From Marinobacter salarius (GTDB taxonomy: Bacteria > Pseudomonadota > Gammaproteobacteria > Pseudomonadales > Oleiphilaceae): DNA of 64,000 nucleotides. The stretch spans positions 434,001 through 498,000 of the forward strand of contig CP007152.1 in the NCBI GenBank assembly GCA_000831005.1. The letters are read 5' to 3'. The notes below the pieces were generated by a model. It saw only the letters and a program-made list of their open reading frames with translations. It was not told the DNA's origin and ran no database searches. A program made the position numbers and the translations under genes. Positions 19,989 to 29,062 of the stretch are shown here, in pieces (within the stretch, counting starts at the first letter, position 1; the number at the start of each line of letters is the position of its first letter).

Positions 19989-20630
19989 ATGGCCACTATC
20001 GTCAAGCCGGTTGAGCAGAAAACCAAGCATCTGGACTATTTTCTTTCGCAATGCCATCGCCGGCGTTACCCTGCCAAGAGCACCATTATTTATGCAGGGG
20101 ACAAAAGCGATTCCCTGTTTTACATCGTCAAGGGCTCCGTTACCGTCATTATTGAAGACGACGATGGCCGCGAGATGATCATGGCTTACCTGAACGCTGG
20201 GGATTTCTTCGGTGAAATGGGGCTGTTCGACAACATGGATTCGCGCAGCGCCTGGGTAAAGGCGAAGACGGAGTGCGAAGTTGCCGAGATCAGCTATACC
20301 AAGTTTCGTGAAATCGCCCAGCAGGACCCCAGGGTTCTGTACTTCATCGGCGAGCAGATGGCCTCACGTCTGCGCCAGACCACCCGCAAGGTGGGTGATT
20401 TGGCTTTCCTGGACGTGACTGGACGGGTTGCCCGCACCCTGCTGGACCTGTGCAAGGAACCGGACGCCATGACCCACCCTGATGGCATGCAGATCAAGAT
20501 CACCCGCCAGGAGATCGGTCGGATCGTGGGTTGCTCCCGGGAGATGGTCGGGCGGGTTCTGAAAACCCTTGAAGACCAGGGCCTGGTGCGAGTCAAGGGC
20601 AAGACCATGGTGGTGTACGGTACCCGCTAA
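19989..20630 (+). CDS. crp: cAMP receptor protein / Vfr-type transcriptional regulator
   Basis: Global regulator of the CRP/FNR family, 213 residues. The cyclic-nucleotide pocket is [11 protein letters not shown] followed by [18 protein letters not shown]; the Arg-Ser pair and Glu are the cAMP contacts. After the dimer helix ([20 protein letters not shown]) comes the helix-turn-helix [20 protein letters not shown]. It closely resembles Pseudomonas Vfr and E. coli CRP. ATG 19989 (MATIVKP) fits Vfr best; an in-frame ATG at 19977 sits too close to AAAGGAGG. A strong terminator follows. This regulator probably controls many of the carbon and virulence-type genes of the genome. Confidence 0.95.
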   Translation: MATIVKPVEQKTKHLDYFLSQCHRRRYPAKSTIIYAGDKSDSLFYIVKGSVTVIIEDDDGREMIMAYLNAGDFFGEMGLFDNMDSRSAWVKAKTECEVAEISYTKFREIAQQDPRVLYFIGEQMASRLRQTTRKVGDLAFLDVTGRVARTLLDLCKEPDAMTHPDGMQIKITRQEIGRIVGCSREMVGRVLKTLEDQGLVRVKGKTMVVYGTR

Positions 20631-20652
20631 AACCGATTACCACCCTGTCCCG

Positions 20653-20680
20653 AAAGGCCGCTGGAACCAGCGGCCTTTTT
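20653..20680 (+). terminator. Rho-independent terminator after crp
   Basis: AAAGGCCGCTGG, a 2-base loop and CCAGCGGCCTTTTT form a 12-bp perfect stem ending in a T-run, 23 bp after the crp stop. The A-run on the left arm lets it also stop leftward transcription from the hydrolase gene at 20697. Confidence 0.92.
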
Positions 20681-20696
20681 CGTTGTATGGGGCAGC

Positions 20697-21584
20697 TCAG
20701 GGGTGTGCAGCCACGAATGTGCGGACGGCACGAGATACGGCTTCGGGTTCCGTCAGTGGCGCCCAATGGGTTGTATCCAGCGTTTGCAGGGTTAATTTTC
20801 CGGTCCAGCGAACCAGATGCTCGTTCAGTTGAGGGCGCACATATGCGTCCCTGGTCGGGATGATTACCTGGACCGGACAGCGCGCCACCCGGGTTCGTGG
20901 CCGCAGCAACCGGGTCAGGAAGTTCGCCCGGTAAAGCTTGACCCCATACAGCCCGTCGGACTTCTGGGAGGCGCTGAACCTGGCATCGGCAACCTGCTCA
21001 TGATGCTTCAGGTACCCTGGCCAGAGCCTGTCGAGGCCGGCTTTCCAGATCATTTCCGGGATCACAGGCACTTGGAACAGGAACACGTACCAGGAGCTTG
21101 TGAGTTGCTGGAGTACCTTCGCTGCCCCTGCCAGCCCGGGTGTTTCCAGCTGTTTCCGGAGCCAGAAGCCGATGTGGTCCAGACAGGGGCCGGAAATGGA
21201 GGTGTAGGAGCGAATGCGATTCTGCAAGGGCTCTCCGGTGACGGACTCCCAACTCTGGATCGCCCCCCAGTCATGCGCGATCAGGTGGAACTCGCGTCCG
21301 GGGATCAGGGTGTCTACCACCGCTTGGAGGTCGTCGGCCAGCAGGGCCAGGCGATAATCCCGGGTTTTTCGGGGCTTGCCGGACTTGCCGGCACCACGGA
21401 CATCGTAACGGATCACCAGATACTCCTGGCTCAAGGCGGCGCTGACCTTGTCCCAGACCTGAAGATTGTCCGGGTAGCCATGAACCAACACCAGCGGCGT
21501 CGAGTCCGGATGGCCTTCGGTAACGGCATGGATAGTGAGCCCGCCGCTGTGCACCCAGTGTGTTTGATTATTGCCCACAATCAA
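20697..21584 (-). CDS. Alpha/beta hydrolase, epoxide-hydrolase-like
   Basis: 295-residue alpha/beta-fold hydrolase. Oxyanion segment LVLVHGYPDN, RYDVRGAGKSGKP, then nucleophile motif IAHDWGAIQSW, where the nucleophile is Asp, as in epoxide hydrolases and haloalkane dehalogenases. A later Asp/His pair is likely in PTRDAYV and DTTHWAPLTEP. The substrate cannot be told from sequence. EphD-type hydrolases are sometimes fused to a short-chain dehydrogenase; one is encoded nearby (24250) on the same strand but apart. Confidence 0.85.
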   Translation of the reverse strand: MIVGNNQTHWVHSGGLTIHAVTEGHPDSTPLVLVHGYPDNLQVWDKVSAALSQEYLVIRYDVRGAGKSGKPRKTRDYRLALLADDLQAVVDTLIPGREFHLIAHDWGAIQSWESVTGEPLQNRIRSYTSISGPCLDHIGFWLRKQLETPGLAGAAKVLQQLTSSWYVFLFQVPVIPEMIWKAGLDRLWPGYLKHHEQVADARFSASQKSDGLYGVKLYRANFLTRLLRPRTRVARCPVQVIIPTRDAYVRPQLNEHLVRWTGKLTLQTLDTTHWAPLTEPEAVSRAVRTFVAAHP

Positions 21585-21673
21585 TACCTGCCCTGTGTTT
21601 GAGAGTCAGGTCAGGGTAACCATCCTGCGCCGACGCCGGATAGCAGGGCGGGCCAAACACCGGGCCAAAGGTG

Positions 21674-22749
21674 TCAGTCCACGAGAGCTACGGACTTTAT
21701 TTGCATCCACACGGTCTTGCCGGGTTCAAGGCCGAGCTGGTCTACGGAGCGGGTGGTCAGCTTGATAACAGCGGGGTTGGCCCCGCCAGAAGCCGGACAA
21801 GGCTAACGCCCGGCGCCACATCCGGATCGACCTGATCGATGATGGCCGGAACCAGGTTCTGGATGCTCTGGTCGGAATGCTCAGCCAGCGCGAGGCTGAT
21901 ATCCCTCGCCAGGACCTGCACACGAACCCTGTCTCCCGGTGTCAGCCGGTCGTCCTGGCGCAACCACAGTTGGCCCCCGTCGAACCTGAACAGGGCCAGA
22001 TGCCAGCGTGGGTCCAGATGGTCGATCCGTCCTTCCAGCAGAACCCCGGCATCGTCTTCCAGTCGAAAGGGGTTGTTGGTGCGGGCGAGCGTTTCCTGCA
22101 GCGGGCCCTGGGCCACCACCCGGCCATCCTCCATCATCACGATGTGGTCGGCCAGGCGGGCGACCTCTGGCGTGGAGTGGGACACGTAGATGATGGGAAT
22201 CGCGAGGGTGTCCCGGAGCCTCTCGAGGTAGGGCAGGATGTCCTGTTTACTGGCTCGGTCCAGAGCAGACAGCGGCTCATCCATCAGTAACAGCCTTGGA
22301 CTGGTCAGCAGTGCCCGCGCAATCGCGACCCGCTGGCGCTCACCGCCGGAAAGTCCGGCCGGCATGCGCTCCAGGAGGGATTCCAGGCCAAGCCAGCGAA
22401 CGGCGTCATCGAATCTGATCTGTCGTTCGCCGGCGGGAATACGGCGGTAACCGAACTCCAGGTTCCTGCGGACGTTCAGGTGGGGAAAAAGCTGGGTTTC
22501 CTGGAACACGTACGCCAGGGCGCGCTTGTGTACCGGCCGGACGAACTCTTCCGTCTGCCAGGGTTCGCCCAGAACGGTCATGGTTCCGGGCGCGTTCTGA
22601 AGGCCTGCCATGCACCGAAGCAGCGTGGTCTTGCCGCAACCGGAGTGCCCGAACAGGGCGGTAATGCCGGTACCCGGGAGGGTCAGGTCAACGTCCAGGT
22701 CGAACCCCGGAAAGGCACACCGGAAGCGGGCATGGATAGTGGCGGTCAT
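21674..22749 (-). CDS. modC: Molybdate ABC transporter ATP-binding protein (frameshift near C-terminus)
   Basis: ATPase of the ModABC molybdate importer. Walker A LFGHSGCGKTTLLRC, Q-loop VFQETQLFPHL, signature LSGGERQRVAIARALL, Walker B LLLMDEPLSALD, switch His YVSHS. A TOBE/Mop domain follows. The open frame ends at 21757, but a G is missing from the G-run at 21781-21784. With it restored the protein reads LLAGANPAVIKLTTRSVDQL and ends VALVD at 21676, giving 358 residues and a complete Mop domain. The start overlaps the modB stop (ATGA). Confidence 0.92.
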
Positions 22750-23426
22750 CTGAGAGCTCCCGCGCGGGCTTTGCCGTTAAGCGCGTAGAGGGTCACCAGA
22801 ACCACAAAGGAGAACACCACCATGCCGGCGGACAGCCAGTGGGCCTGGGCGTACTCAAGGGATTCCACGTGGTCGTAGATGGCCACCGACAACACCTTGG
22901 TTTCACCCGGGATGTTGCCACCGATCATCAGGATCACGCCGAACTCACCGATGGTGTGGGCGAAGGTGAGCACGGAGGCGGTCAGGAATCCGTTTCTTGC
23001 CAGGGGCACGGCGATAAACAGGAACCGCTCCCACGGGGCGGCACGAAGGGTTGCGGCGGCTTCCATGAACCCCTCGCCTACGGCTTCAAAGGCATTCTGC
23101 AGAGGTTGAACGGTGAATGGCAGGGAGTATATGACCGACGCCACCACCAGGCCCTCAAAGGTAAATGGCAACAGGCCGATCCCGAGGGACTGTGTTATCT
23201 GGCCAACCCAGCCGTCAGGCCCCATGACCAGCAACAGGTAGAAACCGAGCACTGTGGGTGGCAGCACCAGGGGCAGGGCGACGATCGCTGCAACCGGCTG
23301 GCGCAGCCAGCGCCGGGAGCGGGCCAGCCACCAGGCGATGGGCGTGCCAATGAGCAGCAGCAACAATGTGGTGGTCGTGGCCAGCCTGAGTGTCAGCCAG
23401 ACCGGGTCCCAGTAGGTTTCAAGCAT
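22746..23426 (-). CDS. modB: Molybdate ABC transporter permease
   Basis: Inner-membrane channel subunit of ModABC, 226 residues with about five membrane helices (for example TTTLLLLLIGTPIAWWLA and VAAIVALPLVLPPTVLGFYL). The coupling-helix EAA segment is EAAATLRAAPWERFLFIAVPL. It overlaps modC by 4 bp and abuts modA, so modABC is one leftward operon. Confidence 0.95.
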   Translation of the reverse strand: MLETYWDPVWLTLRLATTTTLLLLLIGTPIAWWLARSRRWLRQPVAAIVALPLVLPPTVLGFYLLLVMGPDGWVGQITQSLGIGLLPFTFEGLVVASVIYSLPFTVQPLQNAFEAVGEGFMEAAATLRAAPWERFLFIAVPLARNGFLTASVLTFAHTIGEFGVILMIGGNIPGETKVLSVAIYDHVESLEYAQAHWLSAGMVVFSFVVLVTLYALNGKARAGALR

Positions 23427-24226
23427 CAGTCAGCCGTGTCGTAAGCGGGGTCATAGCCATAGCCCCGGATCGTGGCGATGGCAGTGTTCGATTTCAGGAA
23501 GTCCATCCAGGCCAGGGCTGCCTCATTGCTGGTTCCCCGGTTCAAAAGGATAGCCTGTTGGTCAATGGGTTGGTAATAGTCCTGGGGCACGTTCCAAAGG
23601 GAGCCTTCCTTGTCGTCCCAGGATGTTACCTGAGACAGGGCTACAAAGCCGGCCTGGGCGTTGCGGCTGACCACAAACTGAAAGGTCTGGGCGATGGAAT
23701 CGCCACGAACCAGCTTCGCCTGCAGTGCCTGCCAATGGCCTAAATGTTCCAGAACCTGTTGTGCTGCAAGGCCGTAGGGCGCGGTCTTCGGGTTTGCCAT
23801 GGCCAGCCTTGCGAACGTTTGCTGGGCCAGGTAGCTCTCAGCGTCCCCGAAAGCGTCCGGGGTCGGGCTCCAAAGCACCAGCTTGCCCCGGGCATAGGTG
23901 AAGCGGGTATTGGGGGCGCCGGCCCGCGCCTTCTCAATAAGCGACGGTCTGCGTGCATCGGCGGCCATGAACACGTCGAAGGGCGCACCGTTCCGGATCT
24001 GGGCGTACAGCTTGCCGGTGGACCCGAAGCTGGCTGAAACCGTGTGGCCGGTCTTGGCTTCAAACTGTTTGGCCAGTTCGCGGGTGGTGTCGGTGAAATT
24101 AGCAGCAACGCCGAGGCTGACTTCACCGGCCATGACCGGGAGGCTGGCTATTGGAAAAAACAGCAGCGTGGCAATGCGTAAGAGGCAGACTCTTGGTAGA
24201 TGATCCGCTGACGTGGATTGGTACAT
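23426..24226 (-). CDS. modA: Molybdate ABC transporter substrate-binding protein
   Basis: Periplasmic molybdate-binding protein, 266 residues including a signal peptide of roughly 33 (LLRIATLLFFPIASLPVMA). Recognisable family segments are VSLGVAANFTDTTRELAKQF, SASFGSTGKLYAQIRNGAPF, DVFMAADARRP and RLAMANPKTAPYG. First gene of modABC. Molybdate feeds molybdopterin enzymes; none is encoded in this window. I did not find a convincing ModE box upstream. Confidence 0.93.
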   Translation of the reverse strand: MYQSTSADHLPRVCLLRIATLLFFPIASLPVMAGEVSLGVAANFTDTTRELAKQFEAKTGHTVSASFGSTGKLYAQIRNGAPFDVFMAADARRPSLIEKARAGAPNTRFTYARGKLVLWSPTPDAFGDAESYLAQQTFARLAMANPKTAPYGLAAQQVLEHLGHWQALQAKLVRGDSIAQTFQFVVSRNAQAGFVALSQVTSWDDKEGSLWNVPQDYYQPIDQQAILLNRGTSNEAALAWMDFLKSNTAIATIRGYGYDPAYDTAD

Positions 24227-24249
24227 AACCGTTTTCAGTGACTCCAGAT

Positions 24250-25046
24250 TCAGTTCTGCTTGCGCGCCAACTTAAACATCATCTCGGGAGCGACACGCTT
24301 GACCCAAAGCGCTGCCATTTCCTTGCCCTTGCCGACGGGAATCTCGCGTTTTCCCTTGGCCAGCGCACTGACGATGACATCCGCGCACTCGCCGACGTCC
24401 ATGCCACCGGCAATGTTCTCGTCTTCCTCGCCGAAGGCAGAGCCATCGGCCGCCAGGGCATTGAGGGAAATGTCCGTGCGGATAAATCCGGGGGTGATGG
24501 TGGAGACCAGAATGCCATCGTCTTCCACCTCGGCCCGCAGGCGTCGAAGAAGCCCATCACCGCGTGCTTGGCGGCACAGTAGCCGGTGCGCAGGGGGACG
24601 CCGACTTTACCGGCCACGCTGGCGGTCACCGCCAGGTGTCCGGATTGGCGCTCTAGCATATGGGGGAGCACGGCCTTGGTCAGCGCAATCTGCCCCATCA
24701 CATCCACATCCAGTAGCTTCTGGTACACCGACAGCTCGGTATCCTTGCACAGAGAGCGTTGGGAAAGGCCGGCGTTGTTGATCAGCAGGTCGATCTGGCC
24801 GAAGTGACTGATGACGTGGTCGGCAGCTACCGGAAGTGAGGGCAGGTCGGTAACGTCAAGAGGCAATACCAGCATGTTTTCCGGGGCGGCGCCGGCATCA
24901 ATGCAGTGCTGGCGGACCCTCTCCAGCTCTGGCTGGCGTCGCGCCGAAAGAACAACTCTTGCATTTTCGCGCGCAAACCTGGCTGCCAGGGCCTCACCAA
25001 TGCCGGACGAGGCGCCGGTGATCCACACGACTCTGTTGGTAAACAT
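24250..25046 (-). CDS. Short-chain dehydrogenase/reductase (frameshift)
   Basis: Classical SDR oxidoreductase, 265 residues after repair. Cofactor loop TGASSGIGEALAARF, NNAGLSQRS, catalytic Ser region AVTASVAGKVGVP and the YCAAKHAVMGFF Tyr-x-x-x-Lys pair; then VSTITPGFIRTDIS. The frame breaks at 24540-24541: GCC TGC GGG should be GCC CTG CGG GCC, one C missing. The Arg after the cofactor loop (SARRQ) favours NADP(H). It lies between modA and a lipase-like gene on the same strand. The substrate is unknown; the company of lipid-type hydrolases suggests an alcohol or lipid substrate (inference). Confidence 0.88.
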
Positions 25047-25110
25047 GGGCTTACTCCGATTAGTTGGGTGGCATTGATCTTAGCGCCCCGGGCCGGTCGG
25101 CGTCATGTTT

Positions 25111-26028
25111 TTACGCGCCGGAGTCTGTCCCGGTACGCAGGCAGTCGAGGATGTGGTGCCAGACCGCGTCAGCATTGGTTTCATTGACCAGTTCGTGACG
25201 GGCGCCGGGAAACAGACGGTCGGAGGCAACGAGCAGGCCGGCGCCACGAAGGTTGGCAACATGCCGGTTGAAACCGTGTCCCATCTCGCCAACCGGGTCG
25301 CTGTCACCGGCCAGCAGGTGTATCGGAAGGTCCTTGCGCCATGTTTTTGGATTGATGGTCAGCATGCCACCAATGAAGTCGGACCATAGGCCTGCCGTGC
25401 AGGGAAAGCCGCAGAGTGGGTCTCTCAGGTAGCGGTCCACCTGTTGCGGGTCGCGGCTGAGCCAGTCATGGCTGGTGCGATTGGGGGAGAACGCTTTGTT
25501 GAAGGCACCGAAGGTCATATTGTCGATCAGGCGGCTGTGGTGCCGTTTCCCGCGCAGTGCCCGGAGAGAGCGGACCAGTGCCAGGGAGGCCCGCAACTTC
25601 GGTTTGTCGATACGATTGGTCGCGCAGAGGATCAGTCTGTCGATCTGGTCACCATACTGCTGGCTGAAGGCCTGGGCGATGAACGAACCCATGCTGTGGC
25701 CGAACAGCGTTAGCGGGAGGTCGGGGTGTTGCTTTCTGGCATGGACAACGACTTGCTGCAGGTCGTCCACTACTTTCTGCCAGCCCTTGTGGTCGGCGTA
25801 ATGGCCAAGGTCAGTTTCGGGGCAATGCGGTCCGTGGCCTCGATGCTGGATCGCAATCACCGATACCCCCTGCTGGTTCAGCCAGAGCGCCAGCGGCTGG
25901 TAGCGGGCTGCATGCTCCGCCATGCCGTGGGCAATGACCAGCACGGCCGACGGGGCCTCCGCCGCCCACGACAGCAACGGAATTCGATGGTGATCGGGGC
26001 TGTTGATGAAACTTTCCTGCAGGTCCAT
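25111..26028 (-). CDS. Alpha/beta hydrolase, monoacylglycerol-lipase-like (serine aminopeptidase S33 family)
   Basis: 305-residue lysophospholipase/monoglyceride-lipase-type hydrolase. Oxyanion segment LVIAHGMAEHAARYQPLA, nucleophile elbow LFGHSMGSFIAQAF, then the acid GDSDPVG and the His in FPGARHELVNE. The frame stays open to 26559, but the family N-terminus begins at ATG 26026-26028 (MDLQESFINSPDHHRIPL), and the extension has no sensible composition. No signal peptide, so probably cytoplasmic. Confidence 0.88.
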   Translation of the reverse strand: MDLQESFINSPDHHRIPLLSWAAEAPSAVLVIAHGMAEHAARYQPLALWLNQQGVSVIAIQHRGHGPHCPETDLGHYADHKGWQKVVDDLQQVVVHARKQHPDLPLTLFGHSMGSFIAQAFSQQYGDQIDRLILCATNRIDKPKLRASLALVRSLRALRGKRHHSRLIDNMTFGAFNKAFSPNRTSHDWLSRDPQQVDRYLRDPLCGFPCTAGLWSDFIGGMLTINPKTWRKDLPIHLLAGDSDPVGEMGHGFNRHVANLRGAGLLVASDRLFPGARHELVNETNADAVWHHILDCLRTGTDSGA

Positions 26029-26100
26029 GTTGGTCGATTCCGGGCGGGTTGTTGGCGTAAACGGGAGTCTAGCCGGAAATCGGGCCTTAATGTGAGACGG

Positions 26101-26120
26101 AGCCGGAAAATCCGGCTTTT
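26101..26120. other. Stem-loop between the lipase-like and desaturase-like genes
   Basis: AGCCGGA, loop AAA, TCCGGCT then TTT. The T-run follows the stem on the plus strand, where no gene is read; on the minus strand the hairpin begins 7 bp after the stop of the gene at 26127 but lacks a T-run. It may weakly end or stabilise that transcript. Confidence 0.4.
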
Positions 26121-26126
26121 GTGGCG

Positions 26127-27050
26127 CTAGTCCGCGTCCCGATCCCATTCGGGTGGCTTCCACAGGTGCTTCAGGCGGGCTTGCAGGCCGCCTGGTCGGG
26201 CCATGGCCCGGAACAGGTCCACGTACTCGTGGGTCCACAGCACTAGCAGGTTCCTGGAGTGTATCGGTCGGGTAATGCCGTAGTCCGGTGGTGCCTGTTC
26301 GTCTTCGGCGACAAAGGTGCCGAACAGTCGGTCCCAGACGATCAGAGTGCCACCGTAGTTGCGGTCGATATAGCCGGGGTTGCGGCCATGGTGAACCCGG
26401 TGATGGCTGGGGGTGTTGAGCACGGTTTCCACCCAGCCTGGCAGTTTGCCAACCAGCGTGGTGTGAATGAAAAACTGGTACACCAGTGAGAGGGCATAAG
26501 CCACGCCGATCCACACAGGATTGAAGCCGATCAACGCCAGGGGCACATAGAACAGCCACATGCCGTTAAAGATATTGGTGGCATTCTGGCGCATGGCGGT
26601 GGAGAAATTCATACGCTCGGAGGAATGGTGGACCACATGGGCGGCCCAGAACCAGCGTATGCGGTGGCTGGAACGGTGCATCCAGTAAAAACAGAAATCC
26701 ACTCCAACAAACGTCAGAAGACCCGTTGCCCAGTTCAGTTCCAGATCCAGCAGGCGGTGATGGTAGAGGAATGCGTATACGGGAAAGGCGATCAGGCCCG
26801 CGAACAGCAACTCTGTCAGTTGGTAGCCGGCACCCAGGGCAAAATTCCGCAGGGCTTCCGGTATGTCCATGCGCGTGGGGTCGTGGCGAATCCGCAGGTA
26901 CTCCCACAGGGTGACGGCAATAAACACCGGCGTAGCGACAACGAATATCAGTTGGCGTTCGTCCAGTGCCAGCCAGGGGGCGAGGGTGTTCCAGAGGGGC
27001 AGCAACCCGCTCTCCTCAAGAACCGCCCTCATCATGTCCATCAATGCCAT
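26127..27050 (-). CDS. Sterol desaturase / fatty acid hydroxylase family membrane di-iron enzyme
   Basis: 307-residue integral membrane protein with the family's histidine clusters: HRSSH, HVVHHSSE and HHRVHHG, with another His near YIDRNYGG/WDRLFGTF. These bind a di-iron centre that hydroxylates or desaturates lipid chains. Four or so membrane helices are visible (LIFVVATPVFIAVTLW, LLFAGLIAFPVYAFLY and others). ATG 27048-27050 (MALMDMM) was chosen; the frame is open to 27152. It is divergent from the AraC-type gene at 27185, which may control it. The exact substrate (sterol-like, fatty alkyl or ether lipid) is unknown. Confidence 0.9.
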   Translation of the reverse strand: MALMDMMRAVLEESGLLPLWNTLAPWLALDERQLIFVVATPVFIAVTLWEYLRIRHDPTRMDIPEALRNFALGAGYQLTELLFAGLIAFPVYAFLYHHRLLDLELNWATGLLTFVGVDFCFYWMHRSSHRIRWFWAAHVVHHSSERMNFSTAMRQNATNIFNGMWLFYVPLALIGFNPVWIGVAYALSLVYQFFIHTTLVGKLPGWVETVLNTPSHHRVHHGRNPGYIDRNYGGTLIVWDRLFGTFVAEDEQAPPDYGITRPIHSRNLLVLWTHEYVDLFRAMARPGGLQARLKHLWKPPEWDRDAD

Positions 27051-27184
27051 GGTGAAACCGTATTGTGATTGTAGGTGTGACTGTATTCTGCGCCGATGGC
27101 GATGCCATAAATTGACAATAAACGCCACAAAATTGATAATTAGTGCCAACAATGAATGACGCAGCGCGTGGAGGACGGTGAACC

Positions 27185-28198
27185 ATGGCCAAGGTAATGC
27201 GGGTAACCGGTGCCTGGACGGGACTGCTATCGGACTGGCTTGAACAGGAGGGACTGGAGAATGCCCCGGTCAGGATAGCGCTGGCGCGCTGGGCGTCGGA
27301 AGACAACGTACCGGTGCCGGTGTGGCGTGACCTGCTGGCGCAGGGACTGGCTCTGGCGCCTCAGTATGCCGCTCCCGAGCTAAAGGTGGGGGCCTGTGTG
27401 CGTCCTGCCCATGTGGGTGTGCTCGGCTATCTGGTGCTGGCGTCCGACACCCTCGGCGAGGCCATGTTGGCCTACCAGCGCTACGAAACCCTGTTTTATG
27501 GTGCCAGCCTGGCGGAAATCGAGGTCGTCGGCGATCAGGCGGAAATGCGCTGGCCGCCCTCGGAGAATGAGCTTGGCCAGCAGGCGGACGGCGCTGCAAT
27601 TGCAGCATTGGTGACCTTTATGCGTCGCCAGATTGATCAGCCCCCTCCGCCCTCGCTAGTGAGTTTTCTGGGTGACGTCAGTGCTGAGGCGGCCAGGGAA
27701 TACGAACGGTTTTTTGGCTGCTCGGTGACCTGGAACGACAGCCATGTGCGAGTCCGGTTTCCGCTGCATTACCTCAGCCTGCCCATGCCCCGGCGAGACC
27801 CGACACTTCGCGAGTTGCTGGACCGGCAGGCCCGTGCCCTGCTGCGGGCGTTGCCGGAGGCGTCACAGGCGGGCTCGGGCATTGATCGCCAGCTACAGCA
27901 GGTACTGCTGAAACTGTTGTCTGATGGCGAGCCCACCCTTGCGCGTGCATCCCATGCCATGCACATGTCACCGCGAACGCTGCAGCGACGCCTGGCCCGG
28001 TATCAGTTGAGCTGGCAGCAGTGGCTCGATCGGAACCGGGAACAGCTGGCGCGACAGTACCTGGACGACACCTCACTGACGCTGACCGACATTGCTCTGC
28101 TGTTGGGCTTTTCCGAGCAAAGTGCTTTTACCCGGGCCTACCGCCGCTGGACCGGCAATTCACCCGGCCGAGAGCGCCGTCAGTGGCTCAGCGATTAG
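27185..28198 (+). CDS. AraC family transcriptional regulator
   Basis: 337-residue regulator. The N-terminal part (residues about 20-200) resembles the AraC-like ligand domain of the OruR/ArgR-like or PF12625 type (ELKVGACVRPAHVGVLGYLV). The C-terminal AraC helix-turn-helix pair starts at LARASHAMHMSPRTLQRRL and ends with LTDIALLLGFSEQSAFTRAY and RRWTGNSPGRERR. Regulators of this subtype often control lipid or lipase genes lying divergently; here the divergent gene is the desaturase-like one, 134 bp away. The 3' end overlaps the convergent GST gene by 11 bp. Confidence 0.9.
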   Translation: MAKVMRVTGAWTGLLSDWLEQEGLENAPVRIALARWASEDNVPVPVWRDLLAQGLALAPQYAAPELKVGACVRPAHVGVLGYLVLASDTLGEAMLAYQRYETLFYGASLAEIEVVGDQAEMRWPPSENELGQQADGAAIAALVTFMRRQIDQPPPPSLVSFLGDVSAEAAREYERFFGCSVTWNDSHVRVRFPLHYLSLPMPRRDPTLRELLDRQARALLRALPEASQAGSGIDRQLQQVLLKLLSDGEPTLARASHAMHMSPRTLQRRLARYQLSWQQWLDRNREQLARQYLDDTSLTLTDIALLLGFSEQSAFTRAYRRWTGNSPGRERRQWLSD

Positions 28199-28923
28199 CA
28201 GCATAGACCTTTTCCAGCGTGTGGATCTGTGGCTGCCATTGATCCAACCAGGCCTGGATGTCTTTGGGGATTTTCGCCGGTTTGGGCCAGGGCACCGGGT
28301 ATTGGCCGGGCTGGAACATGGGTGCGAACAAGGAGGCCGCGGCGAGGTCGGCGCGGGAAAAGCTGTCTCCAGCCAGGTAGGGCTTCTCCTGGTAGCATTC
28401 GCCAGTTCGGTCAGGTAGCGCTCCATGGTTTCCCGCGACTGCGCGGCGGTTTTCTCGTTGATCTTCATCCATTTGCGCATGACCTCGTCCACCCGGCTGA
28501 AGGCCAGTCTCAGTAGAATCCGATTGTAGAAGGGCGTGCCCGCAGCCAGCATGGGAACGACCACCTTGGGGCGTTGCAGGAAGTGGTGGTAGGAGTAACA
28601 GCGCACGCTGGGGCCGGCTTCGTCGTCCAGCCGCTGTTCCCAGGACAGCGCGGCCTCGCGGGCCTGCGGGTCGGTCGGCGTCAGCGGGTTCTCGGGAAAC
28701 GTGTCGTCCAGATAGTCAATGATGGCTTTCGATCCCTGAACCCGGTGACCGTCATGGTCCAGTACCGGTACCGATGAATCAGCGCCCGTCAGTTTGCGGA
28801 TGGTGTTGATGTGCTGGCCGGGCAGAAGGCTGATGGCTTCGTAGCTCAGACCTTTGTGATCCAGGGCCAGCGAGCCTTTTCGCAGTAGTGTGAAATAGCA
28901 AACTGGTAGAGTTTTATCGCCAT
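28188..28923 (-). CDS. Glutathione S-transferase family protein (two frameshifts)
   Basis: GST-fold protein, 245 residues after repair. The thioredoxin-like N-terminus reads MAIKLYQFAISHYCEKARWA, then LDHKGLSYEAISLLPGQH and SVPVLDHDGHRVQGSKAI; the helical C-terminal domain ends LAGDSFSRADLAAASLFAPM. The SHYCEKARWAL start is the type seen in soluble GST/stringent-starvation-like proteins. The frame breaks at 28867-28868 (CGC TGG GCC CTG expected) and 28402-28403 (CTG GGC GAA TGC expected), one base missing each. Divergent from the lipoprotein gene at 29063. Substrate unknown. Confidence 0.85.
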
Positions 28924-29062
28924 GACGTGGAATGCTCCCGGGTGTTTTGATGGCCTAAGCGTAATGCTTAAAGACAGGAAATGGTAACGGCTCTGCTTTA
29001 AAATCGGCAGCCATCATGGATAATCTGCAACTGTTACAACCACAGGGAATGAGGAATAAACA

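Noticed and set aside
24238..25187. Open frames on the plus strand over the dehydrogenase gene
   Set aside because: Composition and position show they are shadows of the minus-strand SDR, which has full catalytic motifs.
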